Made by a program: the position numbers and the translations under genes. The notes beneath the pieces are model-generated. The model saw only the letters and a program-made list of their open reading frames with translations. It had not been told where the DNA came from and ran no database searches. This document shows positions 1 through 6,105 of a DNA stretch of 6,125 nt, in pieces. Position 1 is the first letter of the stretch; every line of letters starts with the position of its first letter. This DNA is from CBHWET01 sp966112985. Lineage in GTDB: Bacteria > Verrucomicrobiota > Verrucomicrobiia > Limisphaerales > JACDHS01. The DNA is taken from NCBI GenBank assembly GCA_966112985.1, contig CBHWET010000317.1, positions 1 through 6,125 on the forward strand. Reading direction: 5' to 3'.

Positions 1-1472
1 TTGATTTCATTCATCAGATTGCCAGAGACGATGACGTCGCTGTTCGCCGCGTCGCGTTACTTTGCATGCGACGAATGGAAAGAACAGAGATAGCGGAATT
101 TCTCGATGATTCGGACCCTGCCCTTGTGTTGGAAGCCGCACGGGCTATTAACGACATCCCAATTCCCGAAGCGTTTCCACGGGTGGCAGCATTATTGAAC
201 AGCAGTGCGCTCGTTGACGTGAATTATTTCCTCAAACTAAAGGAAACCAAAACGTCTCCACAGGATCAACTGGTTCGCCGCGCGATCAACGTGAATTTCC
301 GCCTGGGCGAAGGTGAAAATGCTGATGCGCTCGCAAAGTTTTCAATCAATGAACATGCGCCAGCCCCATTGCGTATTGAAGCGATTGACGCCTTGGCAGA
401 TTGGGAACATCCCGATCCGCGTGATCGTGTCATGGGATTGTGGCAGCCACTTCCATCGCGCGACAAAGATCCAGCCGACGTCGCGTTACGCAGTGCTATT
501 TCTGAACTGTTCCAGTCTGGCAACGAGGAAATCCTGACGGCTTCCGTTCGGGCGATGCGCAAGCTGCAGATGAACGATACGACAATCCTCATCATCGATT
601 TGTTCGGAACACCCGGTCACAGCGCTGCATTACGCGTCGAGTGCCTTGGTGCTTTGGTTGATCTACAACATGAAACGTTGCCGGACGTGATCAAAACAGC
701 CTTGGCCGATTCCGATATCGAAGTTCGACGTGAAGCAATCAAATACGTTGAGCACGTGAATCCTGCTGAAGCCCCTGCTCTCCTCGAGAGACTTTTCTCG
801 ACCGAAAAAGACGTTCACATCAACCAAACGATTGTCGTCACGCTTGGTAACTCAAAGGAACCAACGGCCGACGCAGTAATCGCACGCCTTATGGACCAAC
901 TCCTCGAGGGTAAGCTCGCATCGGAACTGCACCTGGATTTGCTCGAAGCAGCGTCGAAACGAAAGAGCGATGACGTAAAGAAAAGAGTTAAAACCTATGA
1001 AGATCGTTTAGCAAAGGATAACGCCCTTGCTCCATATCGCGTCACGCTTTCCGGCGGTGATGCCGAGAACGGGAAAAAGATCTTCCACGAACGTGATGAC
1101 GTCGGTTGTTTGCGTTGCCACTCTATTCGTCGACAAGGCGGCACCGTCGGGCCTGATCTGGGCGGAATAGGCAAGCGTCAGTCACGAGAATATCTCCTCG
1201 AATCGATCGTTTTTCCGAATAAGCAAATCGCTACCGGTTTCGAAAGTGCCGTTGTCGTCATGAAAAATGGAGCTTCGCATGCCGGTTTGGTTAAAAACGA
1301 AACCGATGCTGAACTCCTTCTCGATTCTCCAGAAGACGGTCAGGTGAAGATTAAAAAATCCGAGATCGAAAAACGAACTCGCAGTCTTTCGCCAATGCCT
1401 GAGGAAATTTCCAAGCTGCTGACAAAACGCGAAATCCGTGACGTTGTCGAATACCTCTCGACGCTCAAGTAA
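1..1472 (+). CDS. HEAT-repeat cytochrome c protein with PVC-type heme-binding C-terminus (5' partial)
   Basis: The reading frame is open from base 3, giving 489 residues with no start of its own. The first ATG at base 66 is internal, because the residues before it already form a HEAT-like helix (…ARDDDVAVRRVALL…). Roughly the first 300 residues are repeated alpha-helical HEAT-like units, for example near 660-780 (DSDIEVRREAIKYVEHVNP). A C-terminal domain of about 140 residues follows, with one c-type heme motif CLRCH at 1107-1121, then GTVGPDLGGIGKR, LLESIVFPN and a late SPMP whose Met is a candidate axial ligand. This arrangement matches the heme-binding domain known from Pirellula and Verrucomicrobium proteins, which often follows a sugar-dehydrogenase-like propeller and HEAT repeats. 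A covalent heme implies an extracytoplasmic location and an electron-transfer role, but the substrate is unknown because the N-terminal part and signal peptide are outside the window. It is convergent with the glutamine synthetase gene and has no evident link to nitrogen metabolism. Confidence 0.88.
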   Translation, partial: DFIHQIARDDDVAVRRVALLCMRRMERTEIAEFLDDSDPALVLEAARAINDIPIPEAFPRVAALLNSSALVDVNYFLKLKETKTSPQDQLVRRAINVNFRLGEGENADALAKFSINEHAPAPLRIEAIDALADWEHPDPRDRVMGLWQPLPSRDKDPADVALRSAISELFQSGNEEILTASVRAMRKLQMNDTTILIIDLFGTPGHSAALRVECLGALVDLQHETLPDVIKTALADSDIEVRREAIKYVEHVNPAEAPALLERLFSTEKDVHINQTIVVTLGNSKEPTADAVIARLMDQLLEGKLASELHLDLLEAASKRKSDDVKKRVKTYEDRLAKDNALAPYRVTLSGGDAENGKKIFHERDDVGCLRCHSIRRQGGTVGPDLGGIGKRQSREYLLESIVFPNKQIATGFESAVVVMKNGASHAGLVKNETDAELLLDSPEDGQVKIKKSEIEKRTRSLSPMPEEISKLLTKREIRDVVEYLSTLK

Positions 1473-1500
1473 CCTGCTTATCTAACACCTTTGTGGAACG

Positions 1501-1526
1501 AAAAAAGCGCAGCTTTGCAGCTGCGC
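1501..1526 (-). terminator. Intrinsic terminator of the glutamine synthetase gene
   Basis: A perfect 8-bp stem (GCGCAGCT at 1507-1514 with AGCTGCGC at 1519-1526) encloses a 4-base loop. Read on the minus strand it is followed directly by six T residues (1506-1501), the classic rho-independent layout. It starts about 24 bases after the glutamine synthetase stop codon. On the plus strand the hairpin is followed only by CTTTG, so it would be a poorer terminator for the cytochrome gene, although that gene has no other visible one. Confidence 0.85.
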
Positions 1527-1549
1527 CTTTGCGTTAGAATTGTCAGCGA

Positions 1550-2584
1550 TTACTTCTTCGCAGTCTTCTTAATCGGCACTGTGGCGATCGTCTGGAGAAT
1601 GCGGCTCGCGATTTTGTATGGATCGCCCTGGGAATTCGGACGGCGATCTTCCAAATAGCCTTTGTAACCGTTGTTCACAAAGCTGTGTGGCACGCGGATC
1701 GAAGCGCCACGGTTAGCAACACCGTAGTTGAATTTATCGATCGATTGCGTTTCATGCAGACCGGTCAGGCGGAGATGGTTATCCGGACCATAGACGGCAA
1801 TGTGTTCGTTCTTGTACTTGTCGAACGCGCACATAAGAGCTTCGAAATAGTCCTGACCGCCGACTTCGCGCATGTGCTTCGTCGAAAAGTTCGAGTGCAT
1901 GCCGGAACCGTTCCAATCGACGTCTTTGCCGAGAGGCTTGCAATGCCAGTTGACGTCCACGCTGTATTTTTCACAGAGGCGCATCAACAGATAACGGGCA
2001 ACCCACATCTGGTCGGCAGCGCTGCGAGAGCCTTTGCCGAAGATCTGGAATTCCCACTGGCCTTTCGCCACTTCGGCATTGATGCCTTCGTGGTTAATAC
2101 CAGCTTCGAGACATTGATCGAGATGCTCTTCAACGATCTGGCGAGCGATGTTGCCGACGTTTTTGTAACCGACGCCCGTGTAATATTCGCCCTGAGGATA
2201 TGGGAAACCGGATTCAGGAAAACCGAGCGGCTTGCCATTCTGGTAAAGGAAATATTCCTGCTCGAAACCGAACCATGCATCTGGATCATCCAGGATCGTT
2301 GCGCGGGAGTTGCTTGGATGCGGCGTCTTGCCGTCCGGCATCATGACTTCGCACATGACCAAAACGCCGTTTTTGCGGGCTGGATCAGGATAAACAGCAA
2401 CCGGCTTCAACACGCAGTCTGAGCTGCGGCCTTCCGCCTGTCGGGTGGAACTACCGTCAAAGTTCCACAAAGGAAGCTCTTCCAGCTTCGGAAACTTGTT
2501 AAAATCTTTGATTGTGGTTTTGCTGCGAAGATTGGGAACGGGTTCATATCCGTCCAACCAGATGTATTCTAGTTTATATTTCAT
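1550..2584 (-). CDS. glnII: Glutamine synthetase type II (GSII, eukaryote-like)
   Basis: Cytoplasmic enzyme that joins ammonium to glutamate using ATP to make glutamine. The 344-residue product has the type II hallmarks in order: a beta-grasp N-terminal domain with KLEYIWLDGY (4-13) and LPLWNFDGSSTRQA (37-50); WFGFEQEY (104-111), which carries metal-binding Glu; EVAKGQWEFQ (171-180); NGSGMHSNFST (225-235); LTGLHETQSID (273-283); NRGASIRVP (291-299); and GYLEDRRP (309-316). The length fits bacterial GSII (about 330-350) and is far below GSI (about 450-470). GSII lacks the adenylylation-site region that controls GSI, so control probably rests on transcription and possibly PII-linked signals. 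The ATG at 2584 gives the normal family N-terminus. No Shine-Dalgarno sequence precedes it, and a predicted sigma-54 promoter lies about 65 bases upstream. All catalytic motifs seen are intact. Confidence 0.97.
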   Translation of the reverse strand: MKYKLEYIWLDGYEPVPNLRSKTTIKDFNKFPKLEELPLWNFDGSSTRQAEGRSSDCVLKPVAVYPDPARKNGVLVMCEVMMPDGKTPHPSNSRATILDDPDAWFGFEQEYFLYQNGKPLGFPESGFPYPQGEYYTGVGYKNVGNIARQIVEEHLDQCLEAGINHEGINAEVAKGQWEFQIFGKGSRSAADQMWVARYLLMRLCEKYSVDVNWHCKPLGKDVDWNGSGMHSNFSTKHMREVGGQDYFEALMCAFDKYKNEHIAVYGPDNHLRLTGLHETQSIDKFNYGVANRGASIRVPHSFVNNGYKGYLEDRRPNSQGDPYKIASRILQTIATVPIKKTAKK

Positions 2585-2648
2585 GAGTCGTACGAAGTTG
2601 TGTTAATGCTGTATTAATTTATCCACCCACGCGCGGGGGCAATCGATA

Positions 2649-2664
2649 AGCAAATATCCTGCCG
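2649..2664 (-). promoter_or_regulatory. Predicted sigma-54 (RpoN) -24/-12 promoter of glnII
   Basis: The minus strand reads CGGCAGGATATTTGCT. Against the consensus TGGCACGN4TTGCW it matches GGCA, the G at position 7 and all of TTGCT, with the required 10 bases between the GG and GC pairs; positions 1 and 6 differ. Transcription would start near 2638, giving a leader of about 54 bases. Sigma-54 control of glutamine synthetase is well known in other bacteria. The call rests on the motif and gene context only. A perfect TGGCACG at 2663-2669 overlaps it but is not correctly spaced from the TTGC. Confidence 0.68.
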
Positions 2665-2684
2665 TGCCACCGCTCATTTTCCAA

Positions 2685-2700
2685 GAATGAACTTTCATTC
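2685..2700. repeat. Inverted repeat upstream of the glnII promoter
   Basis: GAATGAA (2685-2691) and TTCATTC (2694-2700) are perfect inverted copies separated by CT. The dyad is centred about 55 bases before the predicted glnII transcription start, just upstream of the -24 element, and TTCATTC recurs at 2833-2839. It has the size and symmetry of a dimeric regulator site, but it does not resemble the NtrC consensus and the cognate protein is unknown. Confidence 0.4.
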
Positions 2701-2731
2701 AATATTCACAGGCCTTCACCAAAACAATGAA

Positions 2732-2749
2732 TTTTTTTGCGCAAAAAAA
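2732..2749. repeat. 18-base perfect palindrome T7-GCGC-A7
   Basis: Seven T residues, GCGC and seven A residues form a complete palindrome. The A run can instead pair with a downstream T run: AAAAAACGA at 2744-2752 is the inverted copy of TCGTTTTTT at 2765-2773, with a 12-base loop. The two structures exclude each other. The role is unknown; possibilities are a protein-binding site, a weak terminator or insulator between divergent units, or a leader structure for the plus-strand genes if transcription begins upstream of it. Confidence 0.45.
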
Positions 2750-2910
2750 CGAGGCACCGAACTGTCGTTTTTTATCCAGCGTGAATTTTCTTCAACAGGT
2801 CCATGAATTAAATTGTTCGCAGACCTCCCCCATTCATTCGAACAAACCGTTGCAGCCAAACCGCGATAAAGCATAGTTAAGGGCGGGACGGCAACCAAGT
2901 CCTTCACTCA

Positions 2911-3330
2911 ATGCTACAAGTCAAAGATACGCTGCGGTCCACTGTGCATCTGACCTTCGATGGCCGGGTGATCAAGGCTTATCACGGACCCAACGCGCTC
3001 GATCGGTTCGATAACGAAATCCGCATCCTAAAACTTCTTGAAGAACGCGGCTGCCCTTTCGTACCGAAGCTTTTGGAAGCTGATTACGAGCAACTTGAAA
3101 TTACAACGACCAACTGTGGCAGTCGCGTCCAACACCTCGATGCCAAGCGCACGCAGGAGCTTTTTGCAGAATTGGAGCAATACGGCGTCCGTCACGACGA
3201 CCCAGACATGCGCAACGTGACGTATCGGCAATCCGATGGCCGTTTTTGTATCATTGATTTTGAGTTTGCAACTGTTTTAGCCGGTCAAGAATCCCCTGCT
3301 TCGCCTTCAACACCCCATGGACAAAGCTGA
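2911..3330 (+). CDS. Minimal protein-kinase-like protein (putative Ser/Thr kinase)
   Basis: A 139-residue protein carrying the core landmarks of the protein kinase fold in order: GRVIKAY with candidate ATP-binding Lys22; FDNEIRIL with Glu36 in the position of the helix-C glutamate; a hinge-like stretch EITTTNCG (63-70); a catalytic-loop-like HDDPDMRN (95-102) with Asp97 and Asn102 spaced as in HxDxxxxN; and IIDFE (114-118) in place of the metal-binding DFG. No glycine-rich loop is visible before Lys22, and there is no C-lobe substrate-binding region after DFE, so it is about half the size of a normal kinase domain. This resembles compact atypical kinases of the RIO/Bud32 kind, but I cannot assign a family. 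ATG 2911 is the only ATG start possible after the in-frame stop at 2878-2880. Its last 14 bases overlap the PP2C gene, suggesting coupled translation and opposing enzymes. Alternatives are a small-molecule kinase or a pseudokinase. Confidence 0.7.
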   Translation: MLQVKDTLRSTVHLTFDGRVIKAYHGPNALDRFDNEIRILKLLEERGCPFVPKLLEADYEQLEITTTNCGSRVQHLDAKRTQELFAELEQYGVRHDDPDMRNVTYRQSDGRFCIIDFEFATVLAGQESPASPSTPHGQS

Positions 3331-4162
3331 TCGAAAAACCGCACCACCACAAAACCTGCGTTGGTTTGGCTGGACCGACCGCGGCAAATTCCGTCCCAAT
3401 AACGAAGATTCTTTCCTCGGCCTGCAATTCAACGCGTCCGATCTCCATCACCTCGGGAAATTTGGCAACGCACCGATCACCGACACCGATTTTGTATTCG
3501 CGGTCAGTGACGGAATGGGCGGCGCTCTTTCCGGCGAGTACGCGAGCAAGATCGCTGTGGAAAAAATAACAAAGCTCATGCCACGGTCGTTCAAACAATC
3601 GGCCCGCGGCATGGAATCAGGCTGGGCCGATATCCTGGAAACCTTATTTGCCGAAATCCATAGCTCGCTCGTTTATCTGGGCAACAGTTACGAAGAGTGC
3701 TCCGGCATGGAAGCCACGCTCTCGCTCGCGTGGTTTACGCCTGGTTGGATGTATTTTGGGCACATTGGCGATAGCCGGATTTACTATCTTTCCAAACGAC
3801 AAGGGATCATTAAGCAACTGACAGAAGATGACACTCACGTGGGTTGGCTGTTGCGTAATGGAAAGATTAACGAACGCGAAGCCCGCGAACACCCGCGCCG
3901 CAACGTCCTGCAAAAGGCTCTCGGCGGCGGGAATCAATTCGTTGATCCCCAGGTTGGCGCCGTGGCTTATGAACCCGGTGATATTTTTCTGCTCTGCACA
4001 GATGGGTTGACCGAAAAGATTTACGATCAACAACTGTTTGAACTTCTCCGCGAAGATTCTGTTCTCGGCGCCAAAAAGAATCCAGCCGAGCGGCTCGTCA
4101 AAGAATCTATCGAACGCAACTCCCGCGATAACGCTACGGCTCTCGTCATTCAAACTCTCTGA
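3317..4162 (+). CDS. PP2C-family (PPM) serine/threonine protein phosphatase
   Basis: Metal-dependent phosphatase of 281 residues, predicted cytoplasmic with no signal or membrane segment. The family motifs appear in order: GWTDRGKFRPNNED (18-31), SDGMGG (64-69) with metal ligand Asp65, SGMEATLSLAWF (129-140), GHIGDSRIYYL (148-158), TEDDTH (169-174), NVLQKALGG (196-204), LLCTDGLTEK (225-234) and DNATALVI (271-278) with metal ligand Asp271. The domain is complete and fills nearly the whole protein; it is slightly longer than the usual 240-260 because of a segment near residues 38-57 and another near 90-128. It starts inside the end of the kinase-like gene, in another frame, with no Shine-Dalgarno sequence, consistent with translational coupling. 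It probably reverses phosphorylation by that kinase; the target is unknown. It is convergent with amtB, with 67 bases between the two stop codons. Confidence 0.95.
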   Translation: MDKADRKTAPPQNLRWFGWTDRGKFRPNNEDSFLGLQFNASDLHHLGKFGNAPITDTDFVFAVSDGMGGALSGEYASKIAVEKITKLMPRSFKQSARGMESGWADILETLFAEIHSSLVYLGNSYEECSGMEATLSLAWFTPGWMYFGHIGDSRIYYLSKRQGIIKQLTEDDTHVGWLLRNGKINEREAREHPRRNVLQKALGGGNQFVDPQVGAVAYEPGDIFLLCTDGLTEKIYDQQLFELLREDSVLGAKKNPAERLVKESIERNSRDNATALVIQTL

Positions 4163-4172
4163 GAGATCGCGT

Positions 4173-4212
4173 AAAATCAAAAACGCCGTGCCAACAATTG
4201 TCGGCACGGCGT
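4173..4212 (-). terminator. Intrinsic terminator of the glnK-amtB operon
   Basis: A perfect 10-bp GC-rich stem (ACGCCGTGCC at 4183-4192 with GGCACGGCGT at 4203-4212) encloses a 10-base loop that includes the self-complementary ACAATTGT. On the minus strand it is followed by TTTTTGATTTT, a good U tract, beginning about 18 bases after the amtB stop. On the plus strand no T run follows, so it serves amtB best, although the strong hairpin lies in the gap shared with the phosphatase gene. Confidence 0.85.
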
Positions 4213-4229
4213 CGAAACCTGCGCAAAGC

Positions 4230-5690
4230 TTAGTGAGCTTCGCCGTGATAACCTTCTTCCCCGTGTTCTGAAAGGTCGAGACCAGCGCTTTCGACTTCTT
4301 CCGTCGGACGCAGACCGATCACTGCCTTAACGATGAACGCAATCACAACCGTGGCCACAACCGACCATACGAGCGTAATCGCGATAGCTTTCAATTGCGC
4401 GCCCAACAGACCGTCCGCCAGACCGCCGACAATTGGATTTGCATCCTTGCTGGCGAGCAGACCAGTCATTAAAGCGCCCAGGGTACCGCCAACGCCGTGA
4501 ACACCAAACGTGTCCAACGCGTCGTCGTAACCGAGCTTTGCCTTGAGGAACGCGACAGCGAGGAACGGAATGATACCAGCGGCAATGCCGATGATCATGG
4601 CGCCGTTAGTCGTAATGAAACCGCAAGCGGGCGTTACAACAACCAATCCAGCGACGATGCCGGAGCAGAAGCCAAGCACGCTTGGCTTGCCGCGCATAAT
4701 CCATTCAGCGACAGCCCAAACGAAACCTGCCGTGGCAGCCGCGAGCGTCGTGGTCGTGAAGGCTTGTGCAGCAATACCGTCCGCAGCGAGAGCACTGCCG
4801 GCGTTGAAACCATACCAGCCAACCCATAGCATGCCCGTGCCGACCATACAAAGCACCATACTGTGCGGCGGCATTGGAATTTTTCCAAAACCCTTACGAG
4901 GTCCGAGAATCAAGCAGAGAATCAAAGCTGACCAACCAGAAGTCATGTGAACGACGGTACCACCGGCGAAATCGAGCGCTTTGATCTTCGCATTCGGATT
5001 CAGCGGACCGCACATTAAACCGTCAGCTGCCCAAACCATGTGAGCGAACGGGAAGTAAACGGCAAACATCCAGATCGTGATGAACACCAACACAGCGGAG
5101 AATTTCATACGTTCTGCGATCGCACCCAAAATCAGCGCTGGCGTGATGATTGCGAAGGTCAGCTGGAAGATCGCCCAAACGTTGTTCGAAATCCAGTTAC
5201 TGCCCTGCCCTACGCCTGTCCCGTCAACGCCTTTGAAAAAGGCGAAGTCTTTCAGGCTGCCGAGGAAAGGTGAACCTGCGGCAAATGATAGACTGTAACC
5301 GCACACCCACCACAAAATGGTGACGAGGCCGGCGATGCCAAGGCACTGCGCCATGACGGAAAGAACGTTTTTCTTACGAACGAGACCGCCATAGAACAAG
5401 GCGAGGCCCGGCAGTGTCATGAACAGCACGAGCGCCGTCGAGGTCATCTGCCATGCGTTGTGACCGGGGCCCGGTCCGGCAATCTTCGATGGCGCATTCG
5501 TCTGGCGCGCAACGTTGTTCATGTAAGCTTCAAGGTCAGCGAGGCGGTCTTCCACGCTGGCTTCTTTAGCTGGAGCAGCGGCAGCTGGCGCTGCCGCCGC
5601 CGGAGCTGCGTTGGTTTCTTCAGCGCGCAAACCGAAGTGTGCCATCGCAAAGCACGTCGTTAGTCCTAAGATATAAAGTAGTTTTTTCAT
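4230..5690 (-). CDS. amtB: Ammonium transporter AmtB with signal peptide and coiled-coil extension
   Basis: Inner-membrane ammonium channel of the Amt/Mep/Rh family, 486 residues, normally a trimer. Residues 1-23 are a signal peptide (KK, hydrophobic core, likely cleavage after LRA), as in other Amt proteins. An Ala/Pro-rich linker (28-41) follows, then a heptad stretch (44-63), then about 11 membrane segments from residue 82. Family landmarks: PGLALFYGGLVRKKN (94-108); LGAIAERMKFSAVL (188-201); Trp220; the signature DFAGGTVVH (240-248) with Asp240 and pore His248; WYGFNAGS (292-299); FGVHGVGGTLGALMTG with the second pore His398; and a cytoplasmic tail GLRPTEEVESAGLDLSEHGEEGY of the type contacted by GlnK. 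Pore residues match the E. coli channel (Asp160, His168, His318, Trp148). It lies 31 bases downstream of the PII gene, so the two are probably co-transcribed. The ATG at 5690 lacks a Shine-Dalgarno sequence. Confidence 0.97.
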   Translation of the reverse strand: MKKLLYILGLTTCFAMAHFGLRAEETNAAPAAAAPAAAAPAKEASVEDRLADLEAYMNNVARQTNAPSKIAGPGPGHNAWQMTSTALVLFMTLPGLALFYGGLVRKKNVLSVMAQCLGIAGLVTILWWVCGYSLSFAAGSPFLGSLKDFAFFKGVDGTGVGQGSNWISNNVWAIFQLTFAIITPALILGAIAERMKFSAVLVFITIWMFAVYFPFAHMVWAADGLMCGPLNPNAKIKALDFAGGTVVHMTSGWSALILCLILGPRKGFGKIPMPPHSMVLCMVGTGMLWVGWYGFNAGSALAADGIAAQAFTTTTLAAATAGFVWAVAEWIMRGKPSVLGFCSGIVAGLVVVTPACGFITTNGAMIIGIAAGIIPFLAVAFLKAKLGYDDALDTFGVHGVGGTLGALMTGLLASKDANPIVGGLADGLLGAQLKAIAITLVWSVVATVVIAFIVKAVIGLRPTEEVESAGLDLSEHGEEGYHGEAH

Positions 5691-5721
5691 GGGTGGTGAG
5701 TCTTAAGTCAGTGGGTGTTGA

Positions 5722-6060
5722 TTAAACGGCCTGCTCCCCTTTTTCCTCTGTGCGGATACGGATGGCCTGGTCGACAGGCGAAACGAAAATTTTCCCATCA
5801 CCGATCTTGCCGGTCTTGGCGGCTTTCACGATGGCCGAAACGGCGGACTCAACGAGGTTATCGGCGAGGACGATTTCGATTTTGATCTTCGGGAGGAAAT
5901 CAACCGTGTATTCGCTGCCACGATAAATTTCAGTATGACCTTTTTGGCGACCGAAGCCTTTCACTTCGATCACTGTCATGCCTTCGATGCCCACTTCGCT
6001 GAGGGCGTCTTTTACCTCTTCCAATTTGAAGGGTTTTATTACTGCTTCGATTTTTTTCAT
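5722..6060 (-). CDS. glnB: PII nitrogen regulatory protein (GlnK/GlnB)
   Basis: Trimeric cytoplasmic signal protein that binds ATP/ADP and 2-oxoglutarate and, in the GlnK-AmtB pairing, blocks the ammonium channel. Starting at ATG 6060 gives exactly 112 residues, the standard PII length, beginning MKKIEAVIKPF. An upstream in-frame ATG at 6117 is rejected because it lies inside the predicted promoter. Visible sites: Gln39 in GFGRQKG (2-oxoglutarate), the T-loop with YRGSEY (46-51) including uridylylatable Tyr51 and also Ser49 as in cyanobacterial PII, Lys58, the B-loop TGKIGDGK (83-90), and Arg101/Arg103 (nucleotide). Its place directly before amtB argues for a GlnK role despite the symbol used here. 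It heads the operon and is probably sigma-54 controlled. All key residues are intact. Confidence 0.97.
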   Translation of the reverse strand: MKKIEAVIKPFKLEEVKDALSEVGIEGMTVIEVKGFGRQKGHTEIYRGSEYTVDFLPKIKIEIVLADNLVESAVSAIVKAAKTGKIGDGKIFVSPVDQAIRIRTEEKGEQAV

Positions 6061-6105
6061 AGTTATGGTGAACCAAATTGGTGTTAGCGGACTGCCCGGC
6101 CCTTT

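Larger units (their letters stand above)
2585..2910. other. Divergent intergenic region between glnII and the kinase/phosphatase unit
   Basis: No credible gene lies in these 326 bases. The region is visibly more AT-rich than its flanks and has homopolymer runs. It holds a predicted sigma-54 promoter facing glnII (2649-2664), a 7-2-7 dyad (2685-2700), an 18-base palindrome (2732-2749) overlapping an alternative hairpin (2744-2773), and a third copy of TTCATTC at 2833-2839. The plus-strand promoter for the kinase gene is unclear. The best sigma-70-like guess is TTGCAG at 2850-2855 and CATAGT at 2872-2877 with a 16-base spacer, which is a weak match. An in-frame stop at 2878-2880 limits how far the kinase reading frame can extend upstream. 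Confidence 0.6.

Noticed and set aside
66..1472. Treating the first gene as complete from ATG 66.
   Set aside because: The frame is open to base 3 and the upstream residues continue a HEAT-like helix, so the gene begins outside the window.
1685..2422. Long plus-strand reading frame of 245 codons inside the glutamine synthetase gene.
   Set aside because: It is antisense to a fully conserved enzyme, has no recognisable motifs, and is explained by the codon bias of the real gene.
2637..2652. A plus-strand GG-N10-GC element (GGGCAATCGATAAGCA) that could be a sigma-54 promoter for the kinase gene.
   Set aside because: It lacks the TT before GC and the usual bases at positions 6-7, and would lie about 260 bases from the gene; most likely chance overlap with the glnII promoter.
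2716..2907. 63-codon minus-strand reading frame in the divergent region.
   Set aside because: It spans the palindromes and the likely kinase promoter, has no recognisable features, and has no ribosome site.
4497..4950. Two overlapping plus-strand reading frames inside amtB.
   Set aside because: Both are antisense to conserved membrane segments of AmtB and show low-complexity, non-protein-like composition.
5560..5610. GCN-rich tract in amtB as a possible repeat element.
   Set aside because: It simply encodes the Ala/Pro linker with mixed alanine codons; there is no regular DNA repeat unit.
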